Notes under the pieces: model-generated | Databases searched by the model: none | The model's input: only the letters and a program-made list of their open reading frames with translations | What the model was told of the DNA's origin: nothing | Shown: positions 43,055 to 52,094 of the stretch, in pieces | Position numbering within the stretch: the first letter of the stretch is position 1 | How the letters are laid out: every line of letters begins with the position of its first letter | From: Desulfurococcaceae archaeon | GTDB lineage: Archaea; Thermoproteota; Thermoprotei_A; Sulfolobales; Ignisphaeraceae | Length of the DNA: 64,000 nt | NCBI GenBank assembly: GCA_020832925.1 | Contig: JAJHRF010000002.1 | Location: forward strand, 31,425 to 95,424 | Direction of reading: 5' to 3' | Translations under genes and position numbers: made by a program

Positions 43055-43981
43055 ATGGACCGTAGATATGACCTGGTTACAGTTGGTCACGCTCTTGTTG
43101 ATATAAGGATTGTTGTTGATAGGTTTCCAGCTCCAGATGAAGAAGCTGTAGTACTTAGCCAGACATGGGGTGCAGGAGGATCTGCTGTAAATACAGCAAT
43201 AGATGGTAGTAGACTTGGGTTGAGGACAGCTGTTATAGCTAAGATTGGTTTCGATAGCTTTGGCAGAATTATAGTTGATGAACTTCTCAGGGAAGGAGTG
43301 GATATATCCGGTCTAAGAGTTTCTTCAACAGGTAGAACAGGTTTCACTATAGTTGTTATCGATAGAGATGGAAATATAGTTATGTACGGTTTTAAAGGAG
43401 TTGCGGAAGAGCTAGAGCCGAACGAAGTAGATAACGAGATTATATCTACGGCTAGGTATGTGCATATAGCAAGCCTAAGGCTAGATACATCACTTAAAGT
43501 AGCTGAAATAGCTAGGAAAGCTAGCGCTAAAATCTCTTGGGATCCTGGTAGAGTTCTAGCTAAGAAAGGGTTGAAAGAGCTTGAGAAAATGATTAAGAGT
43601 GTAGATATAGTCTTGGTGAACAAGGTAGAGGCTTCAGCTATAACAGGTCTAGATATTGATAAGTATAGAGAGTCAGCAAAGATATTGAAAGACCTAGGAC
43701 CAGAACTAGTTGTAGTGAAACTAGGTTCCCGAGGTGTATATGCGTTCGGGGATGGAGTAGATGAAGAAGTCCCGGCTGTTAAAGTGGATAGAGTTGTAGA
43801 TACAACAGGTGCTGGAGATGCTTTTGCAGCAGGTCTTATAGCAGGGATTCTAAGGGGTTACTCTTTAAGAAAAGCTCTTCTATACGCAAACGCTGTAGCT
43901 GCTTTGAAGATAACTAAGCTAGGATCTCACGAAGCTCCTACACATAAAGAAGTTGTAGAATATATATGGGAAGCTATCTAG
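43055..43981 (+). CDS. PfkB-family kinase, possibly 6-phosphofructokinase
   Basis: 308 residues. GGSAVNTAIDGSRLG (N-terminal signature) and DTTGAGDAFAAG (C-terminal, with the catalytic Asp) are clear. It follows the fructose-bisphosphate aldolase gene by 12 bases, so it may make the aldolase substrate: some crenarchaea use a PfkB-type ATP-dependent phosphofructokinase. Ribokinase or another sugar kinase remains possible. It is convergent with feoB; only 3 bases separate their stops. Confidence 0.8.
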   Translation: MDRRYDLVTVGHALVDIRIVVDRFPAPDEEAVVLSQTWGAGGSAVNTAIDGSRLGLRTAVIAKIGFDSFGRIIVDELLREGVDISGLRVSSTGRTGFTIVVIDRDGNIVMYGFKGVAEELEPNEVDNEIISTARYVHIASLRLDTSLKVAEIARKASAKISWDPGRVLAKKGLKELEKMIKSVDIVLVNKVEASAITGLDIDKYRESAKILKDLGPELVVVKLGSRGVYAFGDGVDEEVPAVKVDRVVDTTGAGDAFAAGLIAGILRGYSLRKALLYANAVAALKITKLGSHEAPTHKEVVEYIWEAI

Positions 43982-43984
43982 TAG

Positions 43985-46057
43985 CTACAGCATTAGAGCT
44001 ACTAAATACGATAGCAATGCTATTAGATAAGCTGTAGATATCATAACGATAACCGATAGCAATACGTATTTAAAGCTCTTCGACTCACTATATATTGTAG
44101 CAAGAGTAGCTAGACAAGGTATATACAGCGTTATGAATAGTGTGAACGCTATAGCTGATGGTATTGATAACCCTAGTTTTTGAAACGCTTCTTCAAATGA
44201 TGTAGAGTTTGTAGCAGTTACTATAGCACTTACAACAAGTTCTTTAGCTAGGAACCCCATGATTATAGCGTACATAGTTATCCAAGCTTTCTCCCCCGAA
44301 ATACCTAGTGGCGATAGTAATGGTGCTAAGAATCGAGATATCTGAGCAGCTATACTACCCCCTACATCCTCTGTATATTCTGTAGATAAGCTGATGTGTA
44401 GAAGTATCCATGAGATAATGCTTACAGAGAATATAACTGTACCTGCTTTAACTAAGAAATGCTTTAGGTAGAACCATGTAAACCACCAAACAACTCTTGC
44501 ATAAGGTCTATGTAGAGGTGGTAGTTCTAGGAGGAGCTCTGCCTCCTCATAAACCCCTCTCCTCTTGCTGACTACGCTAGCTATATAGCTGAGAACTATG
44601 AAGACAGAGAATGCTACAAAATATGCGAGAGGAACTAGGATAGCTCCAGCAAACCCACCAATAGCTGTTGCTATAGCTAGCAAAACTACTAACCTCGCTT
44701 GACAAGGTATGAAAGGTGTTAATATTACGAGTTTTATTCTCTCTAAAGGGTTGGGGGAAGCTCTGGAACCCATAACACCTGGAACATTACATCCTAGGGA
44801 TAGAGTTATAGGTAGTAGAGAGTGACCTGAAAGCCCTATTCTCTGAAATAAGAGGTGAGTACCTATAGCTATCCTCGTCAATACACCTGAATCTTCGAGA
44901 GCACCAAGTATAGCCATAGCTATAGCTATTAAGGGGATAAATATTAGAACAGATGCTAAACCCCCTAGAACACCGTTGACTATAAACGATGTTAATGGTC
45001 CTTCACCTAGAGTATCCACTACAACATTACCTATGTATTCGAAAAGTTTCTCAACTAAACTTGATAAAGAGTACTCCTCAAAGATGTCGCCGAGTTCGCT
45101 GTACCCGAGGTTTCTGAGGATATCTGATATAGGGTACCCTGTATTCACAATGAACACAGCTAGAAATATTGCTACAATTATGCTGAACGATATTATAGGA
45201 GCTGTAAAAGGATTGAAAAATATTTTATCAATTATACGTTCTTTCCTAACTACCCTATGTTTAATAATAGCGTTTTTAACGATTTCCCGGGCATAGTTAA
45301 ACCTTTTCATAGATATGAAAGCTGCTAAATCTATACCTATCCTCCGCTTAGCTTCTTCCCTAATCTCTTCCAACTCTCTATACTGGTTACCTAGAGCTTT
45401 CCTAAGTATATCCTCTACCTCAGCATCGCCTTCGAGAAACTTTATAGCGAGCCATCTCGTGGGATACCTCAGATTCTCTGAATATCCTTGAACGATATGT
45501 TCTATAGAATCTATGAAAGGCTCTAGCTCTCCATAATCAATTTTTAGCAAAGGCTTCTCCATACCTACAGATCTTATCACGGTATCTAGGAGTCTATCTA
45601 AACCAACTCTTTTTAATGCTGATACAGGGACCACAGATGTGTTCAACCTTCTCTCGATAAGATCGAAGTTTATATGTATACCTCTGCTATGAGCTTCATC
45701 AACTTTAGTAACAGCTACTACAATGTTCCCTACGAGTTCTCTAATCTCTATAGCTAGGTACAGAGTCCTTTCTAAGTTGAGAGATTCTACGAGAACTACA
45801 ACTACATCAGGTTTCTCTTCAACAATAAATCTTCTGGATATCCTCTCCTCTAGAGTTGTATAGGAGAGACCATATATACCAGGCAAATCGATAACAACTA
45901 ATTCGTAATCTCTATAGTTTAAATGCCCCTCATGTTTTTCAACAGTTGTACCAGGCCAGTTAGTTACAATAGCATTACCTCTAGTAATCGCGTTGAAGAG
46001 AGTCGATTTACCAACATTTGGCTGACCAACAAATGCGATCCTTATCGTTTTCCTCAA
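43985..46057 (-). CDS. feoB: FeoB ferrous iron transporter
   Basis: 690 residues. The N-terminal GTPase has GQPNVGKSTLFN (G1, near 10-21), WPGTTVEK (G2), DLPGIYGL (G3) and TKVD (G4). The membrane half has two Gate-type blocks with the conserved Cys of SLGCNVPGVMGSRA and LYIPCLATLATIY. It imports Fe(II). It overlaps feoA by 4 bases (feoA-feoB order). Length is within the FeoB range, without the C-terminal FeoC-like extension. Confidence 0.95.
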   Translation of the reverse strand: MRKTIRIAFVGQPNVGKSTLFNAITRGNAIVTNWPGTTVEKHEGHLNYRDYELVVIDLPGIYGLSYTTLEERISRRFIVEEKPDVVVVLVESLNLERTLYLAIEIRELVGNIVVAVTKVDEAHSRGIHINFDLIERRLNTSVVPVSALKRVGLDRLLDTVIRSVGMEKPLLKIDYGELEPFIDSIEHIVQGYSENLRYPTRWLAIKFLEGDAEVEDILRKALGNQYRELEEIREEAKRRIGIDLAAFISMKRFNYAREIVKNAIIKHRVVRKERIIDKIFFNPFTAPIISFSIIVAIFLAVFIVNTGYPISDILRNLGYSELGDIFEEYSLSSLVEKLFEYIGNVVVDTLGEGPLTSFIVNGVLGGLASVLIFIPLIAIAMAILGALEDSGVLTRIAIGTHLLFQRIGLSGHSLLPITLSLGCNVPGVMGSRASPNPLERIKLVILTPFIPCQARLVVLLAIATAIGGFAGAILVPLAYFVAFSVFIVLSYIASVVSKRRGVYEEAELLLELPPLHRPYARVVWWFTWFYLKHFLVKAGTVIFSVSIISWILLHISLSTEYTEDVGGSIAAQISRFLAPLLSPLGISGEKAWITMYAIIMGFLAKELVVSAIVTATNSTSFEEAFQKLGLSIPSAIAFTLFITLYIPCLATLATIYSESKSFKYVLLSVIVMISTAYLIALLSYLVALML

Positions 46058-46293
46058 CTTGAGTCAACCTTTACAAGAATCTTCTTAGCTATACCTCTAC
46101 CAATAGAAACCTCTGTATCACCTACACGAACAACTACAGGACCTACACCCTTATTAAAAACAACCTCGAGTTTTGAACCAGGAACTATACCCATCTGATA
46201 CAGTCTACGCGACCACCCATAGCTACCGACTTCAACTACAATAACTCTCGAACCTTCTCTCACCATATCTAAGCTTATTATCTCCATACACAT
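46054..46293 (-). CDS. feoA: FeoA, SH3-like partner of FeoB
   Basis: 79 residues of the FeoA/SH3 fold: VREGSRVIVVEV, RRLYQMGIVPGSKLEVV and a VRVGDTEVSIGRGIAKKI end. It assists FeoB at the membrane. The frame opens at ATG 46293; the internal ATG 46287 (MEIISLDM) is a likely true start. The gene sits right behind the palindromic operator at 46306-46321 and overlaps feoB by 4 bases. Confidence 0.93.
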   Translation of the reverse strand: MCMEIISLDMVREGSRVIVVEVGSYGWSRRLYQMGIVPGSKLEVVFNKGVGPVVVRVGDTEVSIGRGIAKKILVKVDSS

Positions 46294-46305
46294 ACAACCA
46301 AGTAT

Positions 46306-46321
46306 TTTAGACGCGTCTAAA
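46306..46321. promoter_or_regulatory. Perfect 16-base palindrome, DtxR/IdeR-type operator of feoAB
   Basis: TTTAGACGCGTCTAAA reads the same on both strands. It has TTAG-N6-CTAA spacing, that of DtxR/IdeR iron-regulator operators. It lies 13 bases before feoA ATG 46293, covering the expected transcription start of the TATA box at 46329-46341. A repressor bound there would block transcription, as expected for iron-replete conditions. Confidence 0.7.
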
Positions 46322-46328
46322 TTCTCGG

Positions 46329-46341
46329 AGATATATAACTT
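46329..46341 (-). promoter_or_regulatory. TATA box of feoAB
   Basis: The minus strand reads AGTTATATATCTC, centred about 26 bases upstream of position 46309. It therefore predicts transcription starting inside the 16-base palindrome. Confidence 0.5.
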
Positions 46342-46440
46342 AAAAAAGCTTTTATGGAGCTCTATATAGACATTTGAAGTTTATTTAAAGAACTTATTCA
46401 AGGTCTAGATCAAGAAATATTGAAATTGTACAAAAATTGC

Positions 46441-46863
46441 TTAGTGTGTACTAGATGTAGTCAGCCTTTGTGTATCCCTAGCTTTCTCCAACTTTATCCC
46501 AAGGTAATCCATTACCTGTTCTAGTAATCTCTGCTTTAGTTCCTCATCGTTAACCACATTGATTAGCTGAAGTAATGCTAAAATCTTTGTATTCTCTTTA
46601 ACTATGTCGACTAGATCATCGATAGAATCTCTTACTTCTCTAACAGTTTGAACAAGGTGATGCATAAGTTCGTATAGATGTGCTACTTCGTGAGCAATAA
46701 TATCAAGACCTACCTCATGTTCATCTACATGTTCTTGGTGAACTTCTTCAGCTACCTCCTCGTTCTGGTTGTTCTCCTCCGGCTCCTCCTTCATAATCTT
46801 TTCCGTAATCTTCTTCAGATCTTCCTCGTTTTTAGGTATCTCTAACCTGCTAATCTTTACCAA
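46441..46863 (-). CDS. Acidic helical protein, unknown function
   Basis: 140 residues. An N-terminal Glu/Gln/His-rich low-complexity segment (about 10-55, including EEPEENNQNEEV and VHQEHVDEHEV) is followed by an amphipathic helical, coiled-coil-like region (about 56-130). No family recognised. The His-rich acidic part could bind metal, but nothing shows it. The start is TTG 46863, preceded by GGTGGC. It lies between feoA and the thioredoxin reductase-like gene on the same strand, with its own gap on each side. Confidence 0.6.
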   Translation of the reverse strand: MVKISRLEIPKNEEDLKKITEKIMKEEPEENNQNEEVAEEVHQEHVDEHEVGLDIIAHEVAHLYELMHHLVQTVREVRDSIDDLVDIVKENTKILALLQLINVVNDEELKQRLLEQVMDYLGIKLEKARDTQRLTTSSTH

Positions 46864-46909
46864 TAGGTAGCCACCTTCAACTCTACGAACTGTATATCCT
46901 TAAGTTTAT

Positions 46910-47884
46910 CTAAAGTCTAAACTTTTTGACAGGTTTCGTTGTCTTCTTCTCCCAATCACTTAAGATATGTTTTTTAATCCCTTTAATATTGTTGACGTAG
47001 TTTATAGCTGATAAAGCTGCTACAACACCTGATGCTGCAGCTATGGCTGCTTGTTTATAAGGTGTTGAAGCTACATCTCCTGCTGCAAAAAGTCCTTCTG
47101 TTTTCGTTCTACCGTAGCTATCCACAATTATCTCACCTTTCTCGTTTACTTCGACGAATTTCTTCAGGAAATCGATTCTTGTTTCGAAACCTAGCTCAAC
47201 GAATACACCATCAACATCAACTTCAACTGTTTCTCCTCGAATACTCTGGATAACGATTTTCTCTACTTTCTGCTCCCCCTTAAGACCTACTATCCTAGAT
47301 CTTGGAAATAGCTTTACGTTTGGTATCTGCTTAGCTTTTACAACAGATACATCTTCTTCAACAGGTGTTACATAGTATATCTCCCGAGCTATATTGCTAA
47401 GCATTTCAAGAGCTTCAACACCTTTCTCACCGAAACTCGCAAGAGCAACTTTTTTACCTCTATACAGAGGTGCATCGCATATAACGCAATAGCTAAGACC
47501 TTTACCAACGAATTTATCCTCCTCAGGAACCCCGAGCCTCTTCGGAGCTTTACCACATGCAGCTATAACAGCTATAGCTCTGAATACCTCTCCTTTCTTC
47601 GTCTTTAAAACAAAGTATGCACCTTCTTTCTCTAAGGACACAACCTCATCTATAAAAACTTCTGCACCAAAAGATGTTGCTTGTTGCTGAACTTTTAGAA
47701 CAAGGTTTAGCCCAGGTAACGGATCAACACCTGGATAGTTCTCTACTAGAGATGCGTAGGATAGCTGACCACCTATATCTATCGTGACTACAGCTGTTTT
47801 CAATCCTTGTCTAGAGGTATATAAAGCTGCTGAAAAACCAGCTATACCACCACCAATAACAACAACATCATACTCGTAAACCAT
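46910..47884 (-). CDS. Thioredoxin reductase-like flavoprotein with an altered NAD(P)H motif
   Basis: 324 residues from ATG 47884, which has a GGTAGGTG ribosome site 6 bases upstream; GTG 47893 adds three residues. FAD motifs: VVIGGGIAGFSAALYTSR, GQLSYASLVENYPG and GLFAAGDVAS. The redox disulfide is in YCVICDAP (C-x-x-C-D, as in thioredoxin reductases). At the NADPH-domain Rossmann position, where GxGxxA/G is normal, the sequence is ASFGEKGVEALEML, which lacks the first glycines and the arginines that hold the 2'-phosphate. It may use another donor (NADH, ferredoxin or F420), as described for some archaeal homologues. Confidence 0.85.
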   Translation of the reverse strand: MVYEYDVVVIGGGIAGFSAALYTSRQGLKTAVVTIDIGGQLSYASLVENYPGVDPLPGLNLVLKVQQQATSFGAEVFIDEVVSLEKEGAYFVLKTKKGEVFRAIAVIAACGKAPKRLGVPEEDKFVGKGLSYCVICDAPLYRGKKVALASFGEKGVEALEMLSNIAREIYYVTPVEEDVSVVKAKQIPNVKLFPRSRIVGLKGEQKVEKIVIQSIRGETVEVDVDGVFVELGFETRIDFLKKFVEVNEKGEIIVDSYGRTKTEGLFAAGDVASTPYKQAAIAAASGVVAALSAINYVNNIKGIKKHILSDWEKKTTKPVKKFRL

Positions 47885-48147
47885 AGATAACACCTACCTA
47901 ATTCTCACTAGCAAATCTATATTAAAGCTACTTTATTTAGTCCAAACATAAGCAAGTACGGAGTTGAATAAATTTAGATATCTGTGGATGCTTAACACTA
48001 TAAAGTATATAGGTGATATTCAAATATCTTCACTCTCACTATAACCTCTTAGATTATCTACACTATAAGTTAGCAGAAATAAAAAATATTTACAGATACA
48101 ATCAAGTACTGTTAATGGGAAACGCTAGGTATTAAGGGTTATTTTAG

Positions 48148-48900
48148 ATGAAGATATTGATTATATCGGATATTCACGGAAACTCCGTGGCGTTGAGAAC
48201 TGTTTTAGAAGATGCTAAAAGATGGGATTATGTATGGGTTCTAGGTGATCTTGTTGACTACGGTCCTGAACCACATATTGTAATAGATATTGTTAGAGAG
48301 TTGAAACCTGATGTCATTGTTATGGGTAACCATGATTACGCTGTAGCATTCAATACTGATTGTAGATGCGATCCTGAGATACATGAGCTTAGCGAATACA
48401 CAAGGAGAAATATCTCGTATAGGTTACTATCGAGAGAGCAGATCGAATGGTTAAAGAGTTTACCAATTAAAATCGAGAAGAATGTTAATGGAAGAAAGAT
48501 CTATATTGTCCATGGCAGTCCCAGGAACCCTCTCTACGGATATCTAAAACCAGATCTATCTAAAGATGAAATTCTTCTCCAGATAACCCCATCTATATAT
48601 GCTGTAAAACCGAGACCTGTAAACGCAGATATAGTTCTCGTCGGACATACACATATACCTACTACAATACTCGTCGATGATAGATATATATTGAACCCGG
48701 GTAGCTGTGGACAACCAAGAGATGGAGACCTTAGAGCATCTTACGCTATATACGATATAGAGAAAGGTGTTTTCGAAATACGTAGAGTTAAATACGATAT
48801 TGGTAAAGTTGTTGAGAAACTTAAAAATCTTAACCTAGAGGAACGCTACCTTAAATGGCTTGAAAATATCTTAATAACAGCGTCTATCCATAGAACTTAA
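48148..48900 (+). CDS. Calcineurin-like metallophosphoesterase (YfcE/MJ0936 type)
   Basis: 250 residues. Metal-binding motifs in order: DIHGN (near 8-12), GDLVDYGP, MGNHDYA, VHGSPRNP and GHTHIPT, then NPGSCGQPRDGD. All conserved ligands are present, so it should be an active phosphodiesterase or phosphatase; substrate unknown. The gene is monocistronic, convergent with the MFS pseudogene. Confidence 0.85.
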   Translation: MKILIISDIHGNSVALRTVLEDAKRWDYVWVLGDLVDYGPEPHIVIDIVRELKPDVIVMGNHDYAVAFNTDCRCDPEIHELSEYTRRNISYRLLSREQIEWLKSLPIKIEKNVNGRKIYIVHGSPRNPLYGYLKPDLSKDEILLQITPSIYAVKPRPVNADIVLVGHTHIPTTILVDDRYILNPGSCGQPRDGDLRASYAIYDIEKGVFEIRRVKYDIGKVVEKLKNLNLEERYLKWLENILITASIHRT

Positions 48901-48917
48901 GAACACTTTACTTACTT

Positions 48918-49991
48918 TCAATGTTTACACATCTTTCTATAGAACATGTATATAGGTATTAAGCCGAGTACTAATGTAGTGAATAATGATACTATGAATA
49001 ATGATTTAAAGCTTCCTGTAACATCTCTAATAAGACCTGCAATAACTGTACCTACAAATACTGCTGTTGAATATCCTGTCATTAGTAGAGGCCATGTTAA
49101 CGAGTATTTATTAGACGAAATAACGGTCCTTATTTCTGTTGGTGCTATAACCATCCAACCGCCTAGGGTTAAGTATATTATTATAGATGTAAGTATAAAC
49201 GTTGTATACGATGGGTATAACCATAGCGTTACTGATGCAAACACTGTTAACAAGTAATTTAGTATTGCTGAGAATAGAAATCCTTTCATATCTATTAACT
49301 TTCCATATACCACCCTACCAATACCGTTGAATATAGAGAAAATAGCTATGAGATAACCCATAACCTCAGGCTTTATAGAAACAATCTCTACTCCAATCTG
49401 TTTAACGTACCCTATATATGCCAAAGGTGTGAATAGTCCTGTGAAGTATTGAAGCCATACGCTCCAGAAGCATTTAGAGGATAGGATATCTATTAGATCT
49501 CTACCTATATCTCCGTATCTCTCTCTCCCTCTAAACTCAGGGTTTACCTTAGCGAAAGAAGCTATAGCTAGAGATACCCCTAGATACGCTATACCTATGA
49601 ATTTCAACATTGTGCTGAACCCATTACTTTGAACATGTATTCGAGTAGCGGTGCTACCACAAGAGAAGATATTCCGAAACCTGTACGAGCTATACCAACA
49701 GCTAAACCAGGTTTATCCGGTATCCAAGAAGTTGCTATAGGCAAAGTCATGCTATCCATAAGAGCTAGTCCAAAACCTGCCAGAAGGTATGATAAACTGA
49801 CCTCCTCCCCGCCCTGAAGGGCGAGGCTTTCAGTTGTAAGGTATCCCCGCTTCCGCAGAGCTGACGCTCCATAGCTTCTGAATCTCGTAACCTATAACAC
49901 TATATGAATACAGTGTACCTCCTAGAAATGTTATTACAAAACACATTCCTGGGTAAACCCATCTACGCTTACTGTTCAACATAAGGATCAT
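48918..49991 (-). pseudogene. Broken MFS transporter (oxalate/formate antiporter-like)
   Basis: Three pieces of one gene lie in order. 49991-49833: start plus MFS helix 1 (RRWVYPGMCF, LGGTLYSYSV, WSVSSAEAGIPY), ending in a stop. 49833-49799: a GC-rich hairpin scar replacing an estimated 60-odd residues. 49799-49612: a middle part in another frame (GFGLALMDSM, then WIPDKPGLAVGIARTGFGISS), typical of OFA-family transporters, which runs into a stop. 49610-48918: 230 residues of the C-terminal half in a third reading phase (WSVWLQYFTG, GRVVYGKLID). One internal replacement and one frameshift make it non-functional. A promoter-like TTTTAAG lies near 50013. Whether the C-terminal part is still translated from ATG 49610 is unknown. 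Confidence 0.8.
49799..49833 (-). mobile_element. IS200/IS605-like end remnant with GC-rich hairpin
   Basis: The minus strand reads GAAAGCCTCGCCCTTCAGGG followed by CGGGGAGGAGGTCA. The core CGCCC-TTCA-GGGCG stem-loop and the GGAGGAGGTCA end resemble the sequence at the right end of many IS200/IS605-family elements, where it forms the scaffold part of the TnpB guide RNA. No transposase gene accompanies it. It interrupts the MFS gene in GC content far above its surroundings. Confidence 0.5.
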
Positions 49992-50090
49992 CGAGATTCT
50001 GCATTTGGGAAGAGCTTAAAAGATTTCTTGATCTTTTACCATCCCAGCGTTAACTTGTAAAATATTCTGATGGAATTGTTGTAGACCGGA

Positions 50091-50888
50091 TTATTTGCTA
50101 TAGTATGCATCTAGAGAAAACATCGCGATAAGACCAATTAATAGAGATAACGTTGCTTTAAGCTCTCTTTTTTCTGCATGGGTCTCGGGAATAACCTCAT
50201 GGCTAACAACGTATATCATAGCTCCAGCAGCAAATGACAACATATACGGCAAAATACTGCGAGATAGAGATGCTAGAATAGCTATTATCAATGCAGCTAA
50301 AGGTTCTACAGCTCCACTCAGAATAGCTATCCACATCGCTTGACCAATTCTTTTACTTGTCGATACAAGTGGTAGAGATACAGCTAAACCCTCAGGGATA
50401 TTCTGTATCCCTATAGCTATAGCTAGAAGAACCCCTCTCTTAAGCGATTCAACAACAGCTGCACCAACAGCCGCACCCTCGGGTATATTATGTATAATTA
50501 TAGCTATGACCAGAAGCCATATCATCCTCATCTTCTTCCGAAGTTTTTCAGACCCTTCAAAACCTTTAACAAGGTGTTCATGGGGTAGAACTCTATTCAC
50601 AATCTCAACGAAAAGTGCTCCACATAGAAAGCCAACAACTGTTGGAAAAATTCCCCCAATTTCTGTAGCTGGTATAAGTAAAGATGTAAAAGATGCTGAT
50701 ATCATAACACCGGCTGAGAAACCCATTCCATAGGGAATTATAGTTTCACCAACTTTAGCACCTAAAAGAGCTGGTAAAGCGCCTAAAACAGTCAATACAA
50801 ATCCTATACATGCTGTGAGAAAACTTTGTACAATTACATTGCTTGAAATACTCTGGATACCTATAACTATAGCTTCAACAGGATCCAT
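50091..50888 (-). CDS. ZIP-family divalent metal transporter
   Basis: 265 residues with eight predicted membrane helices. Helix 4 has IIHNIPEGAAVGAA and helix 5 has IGIQNIPEGLAVSLPL, the ZIP metal-binding signatures (His/Asn-Pro-Glu). Cytoplasmic loop 3 (about 100-125) is short and basic, with few His. It transports zinc or a similar metal into the cytoplasm. The gene is monocistronic, and I saw no palindromic operator in its upstream region. Confidence 0.9.
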   Translation of the reverse strand: MDPVEAIVIGIQSISSNVIVQSFLTACIGFVLTVLGALPALLGAKVGETIIPYGMGFSAGVMISASFTSLLIPATEIGGIFPTVVGFLCGALFVEIVNRVLPHEHLVKGFEGSEKLRKKMRMIWLLVIAIIIHNIPEGAAVGAAVVESLKRGVLLAIAIGIQNIPEGLAVSLPLVSTSKRIGQAMWIAILSGAVEPLAALIIAILASLSRSILPYMLSFAAGAMIYVVSHEVIPETHAEKRELKATLSLLIGLIAMFSLDAYYSK

Positions 50889-51006
50889 ACCTAATCCCTG
50901 TCAAAATTCTCTAAAAATACTTAATCATCAAGATACAAAATTTTACTCTACATCCATATCTATGATGTAGTTTTACAGGTGTATTCCATATCAACAGTTC
51001 TACTTA

Positions 51007-51987
51007 TTACACTAAGTATTTAGGTAGTTGTTCTTCAAACTCTTTTCTTCTCGGGATAGCTGTTACAGCACCTCTTCTAAGACATTTCAACCCTGCAACA
51101 ATATTAGAATATATAACAGCTTTACTAAGCTCTATTTCTTCAAGTAGATAGAAAACTATGAAAGCAGCTGTCCATGCATCTCCAGCACCTGTTGTATCTA
51201 CAGGTTTTATCTTTATAGCTGGTTGAATTGTTTCCTCTTTCTTAGTCTTTACATATGCTCCTTGAGATCCCAGCCTTATAGCTACAATCTCTAGATTCCT
51301 GTACCTCTCCATCAACTTCTCCGATACCCATCTATAGTCTCTCGACATAAACATGTTCTCAAGCTCATCGAAACCCATTGTGATCATCGTCGAGATCTTG
51401 AAGTACTTATCCATAGATTTTAAAGCATTTTCACCGGAACCCCATATATCTTGTCTATAGTTAGGATCTATAGATACATGTAGACCTTTCTCAAAGGCTT
51501 TCTCCATAGCTATATAAACAGCTTCTGATAAAGATGGATATGCTGTTGCAACACCTGATACATGTAGAACTCTAGCCTCTGTAATACCGTTTAAATCTAG
51601 ATCGCTTGGAGATAACATAGTGTCGGCTGTTCTTACCCACGGTTCTCTATAGAAGAAGAAATCTCTTTCACCACCTTCTTTAAGTAGAACAAAAGCTAAA
51701 CTAGTTCTAGCTTTCTTAACTACGAGCCACCTAGTATCAACCTCTTCCACCTCTAGGAACTTCTTAAGCATATAACCAAAAGGATCATCACTTACAGCAC
51801 CAACAAAAGCAGATCTATGCCCAAGTCTAGCAACACCTACAGCAACATTAGCAGGTGCACCACCAAAATGTATCTCTAAAACCATGCCATCCCTATACAT
51901 CCCCACCTCTACAGGTATTACATCAACAAGTATCTCACCCATACAAACAACCTCAACTCTACCCAAAGTACCCACCCCTAGATACAA
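51007..51987 (-). CDS. PfkB-family sugar kinase next to beta-glucosidase
   Basis: 326 residues. VVCMGEILVDVIP, FGGAPANVAVGVARLG (N-terminal signature) and DTTGAGDAWTAAFI (C-terminal, catalytic Asp) are clear. EPWVRTADTML and SIDPNYRQDIW are frequent in fructokinase and 2-keto-3-deoxygluconate kinase subfamilies. The first 11 residues (MYLGVGTLGRV) look like an over-long start; GTG or ATG codons near 51950 are alternatives. It follows the GH3 gene on the same strand and may phosphorylate its product or a derivative. Confidence 0.82.
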   Translation of the reverse strand: MYLGVGTLGRVEVVCMGEILVDVIPVEVGMYRDGMVLEIHFGGAPANVAVGVARLGHRSAFVGAVSDDPFGYMLKKFLEVEEVDTRWLVVKKARTSLAFVLLKEGGERDFFFYREPWVRTADTMLSPSDLDLNGITEARVLHVSGVATAYPSLSEAVYIAMEKAFEKGLHVSIDPNYRQDIWGSGENALKSMDKYFKISTMITMGFDELENMFMSRDYRWVSEKLMERYRNLEIVAIRLGSQGAYVKTKKEETIQPAIKIKPVDTTGAGDAWTAAFIVFYLLEEIELSKAVIYSNIVAGLKCLRRGAVTAIPRRKEFEEQLPKYLV

Positions 51988-52094
51988 CTTTCAGTATTAA
52001 GCTATATATAAACATTGTTGTAGATTATAAATAAAACACAAAATAAAATAAGTTAAAAAAGTTGAGTTAGAGGTAATTACTTAAGATCTGCGTT

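Noticed and set aside
43087-43623. 178-codon minus-strand ORF inside the PfkB kinase gene
   Set aside because: Antisense to a gene with both PfkB signatures; low-complexity Ser/Thr/Leu composition typical of a shadow frame.
49629-49817. Plus-strand 62-codon ORF near the MFS gene
   Set aside because: The minus strand here encodes MFS helices (GFGLALMDSM, WIPDKPGLAVGIA) of the pseudogene; the plus frame is a shadow.
49799-49833. Hairpin as an archaeal tRNA-like intron or terminator in the MFS gene
   Set aside because: The flanking MFS parts lack about 60 residues and are in different frames, so removing the hairpin does not restore the gene; a mobile-element remnant explains it better.
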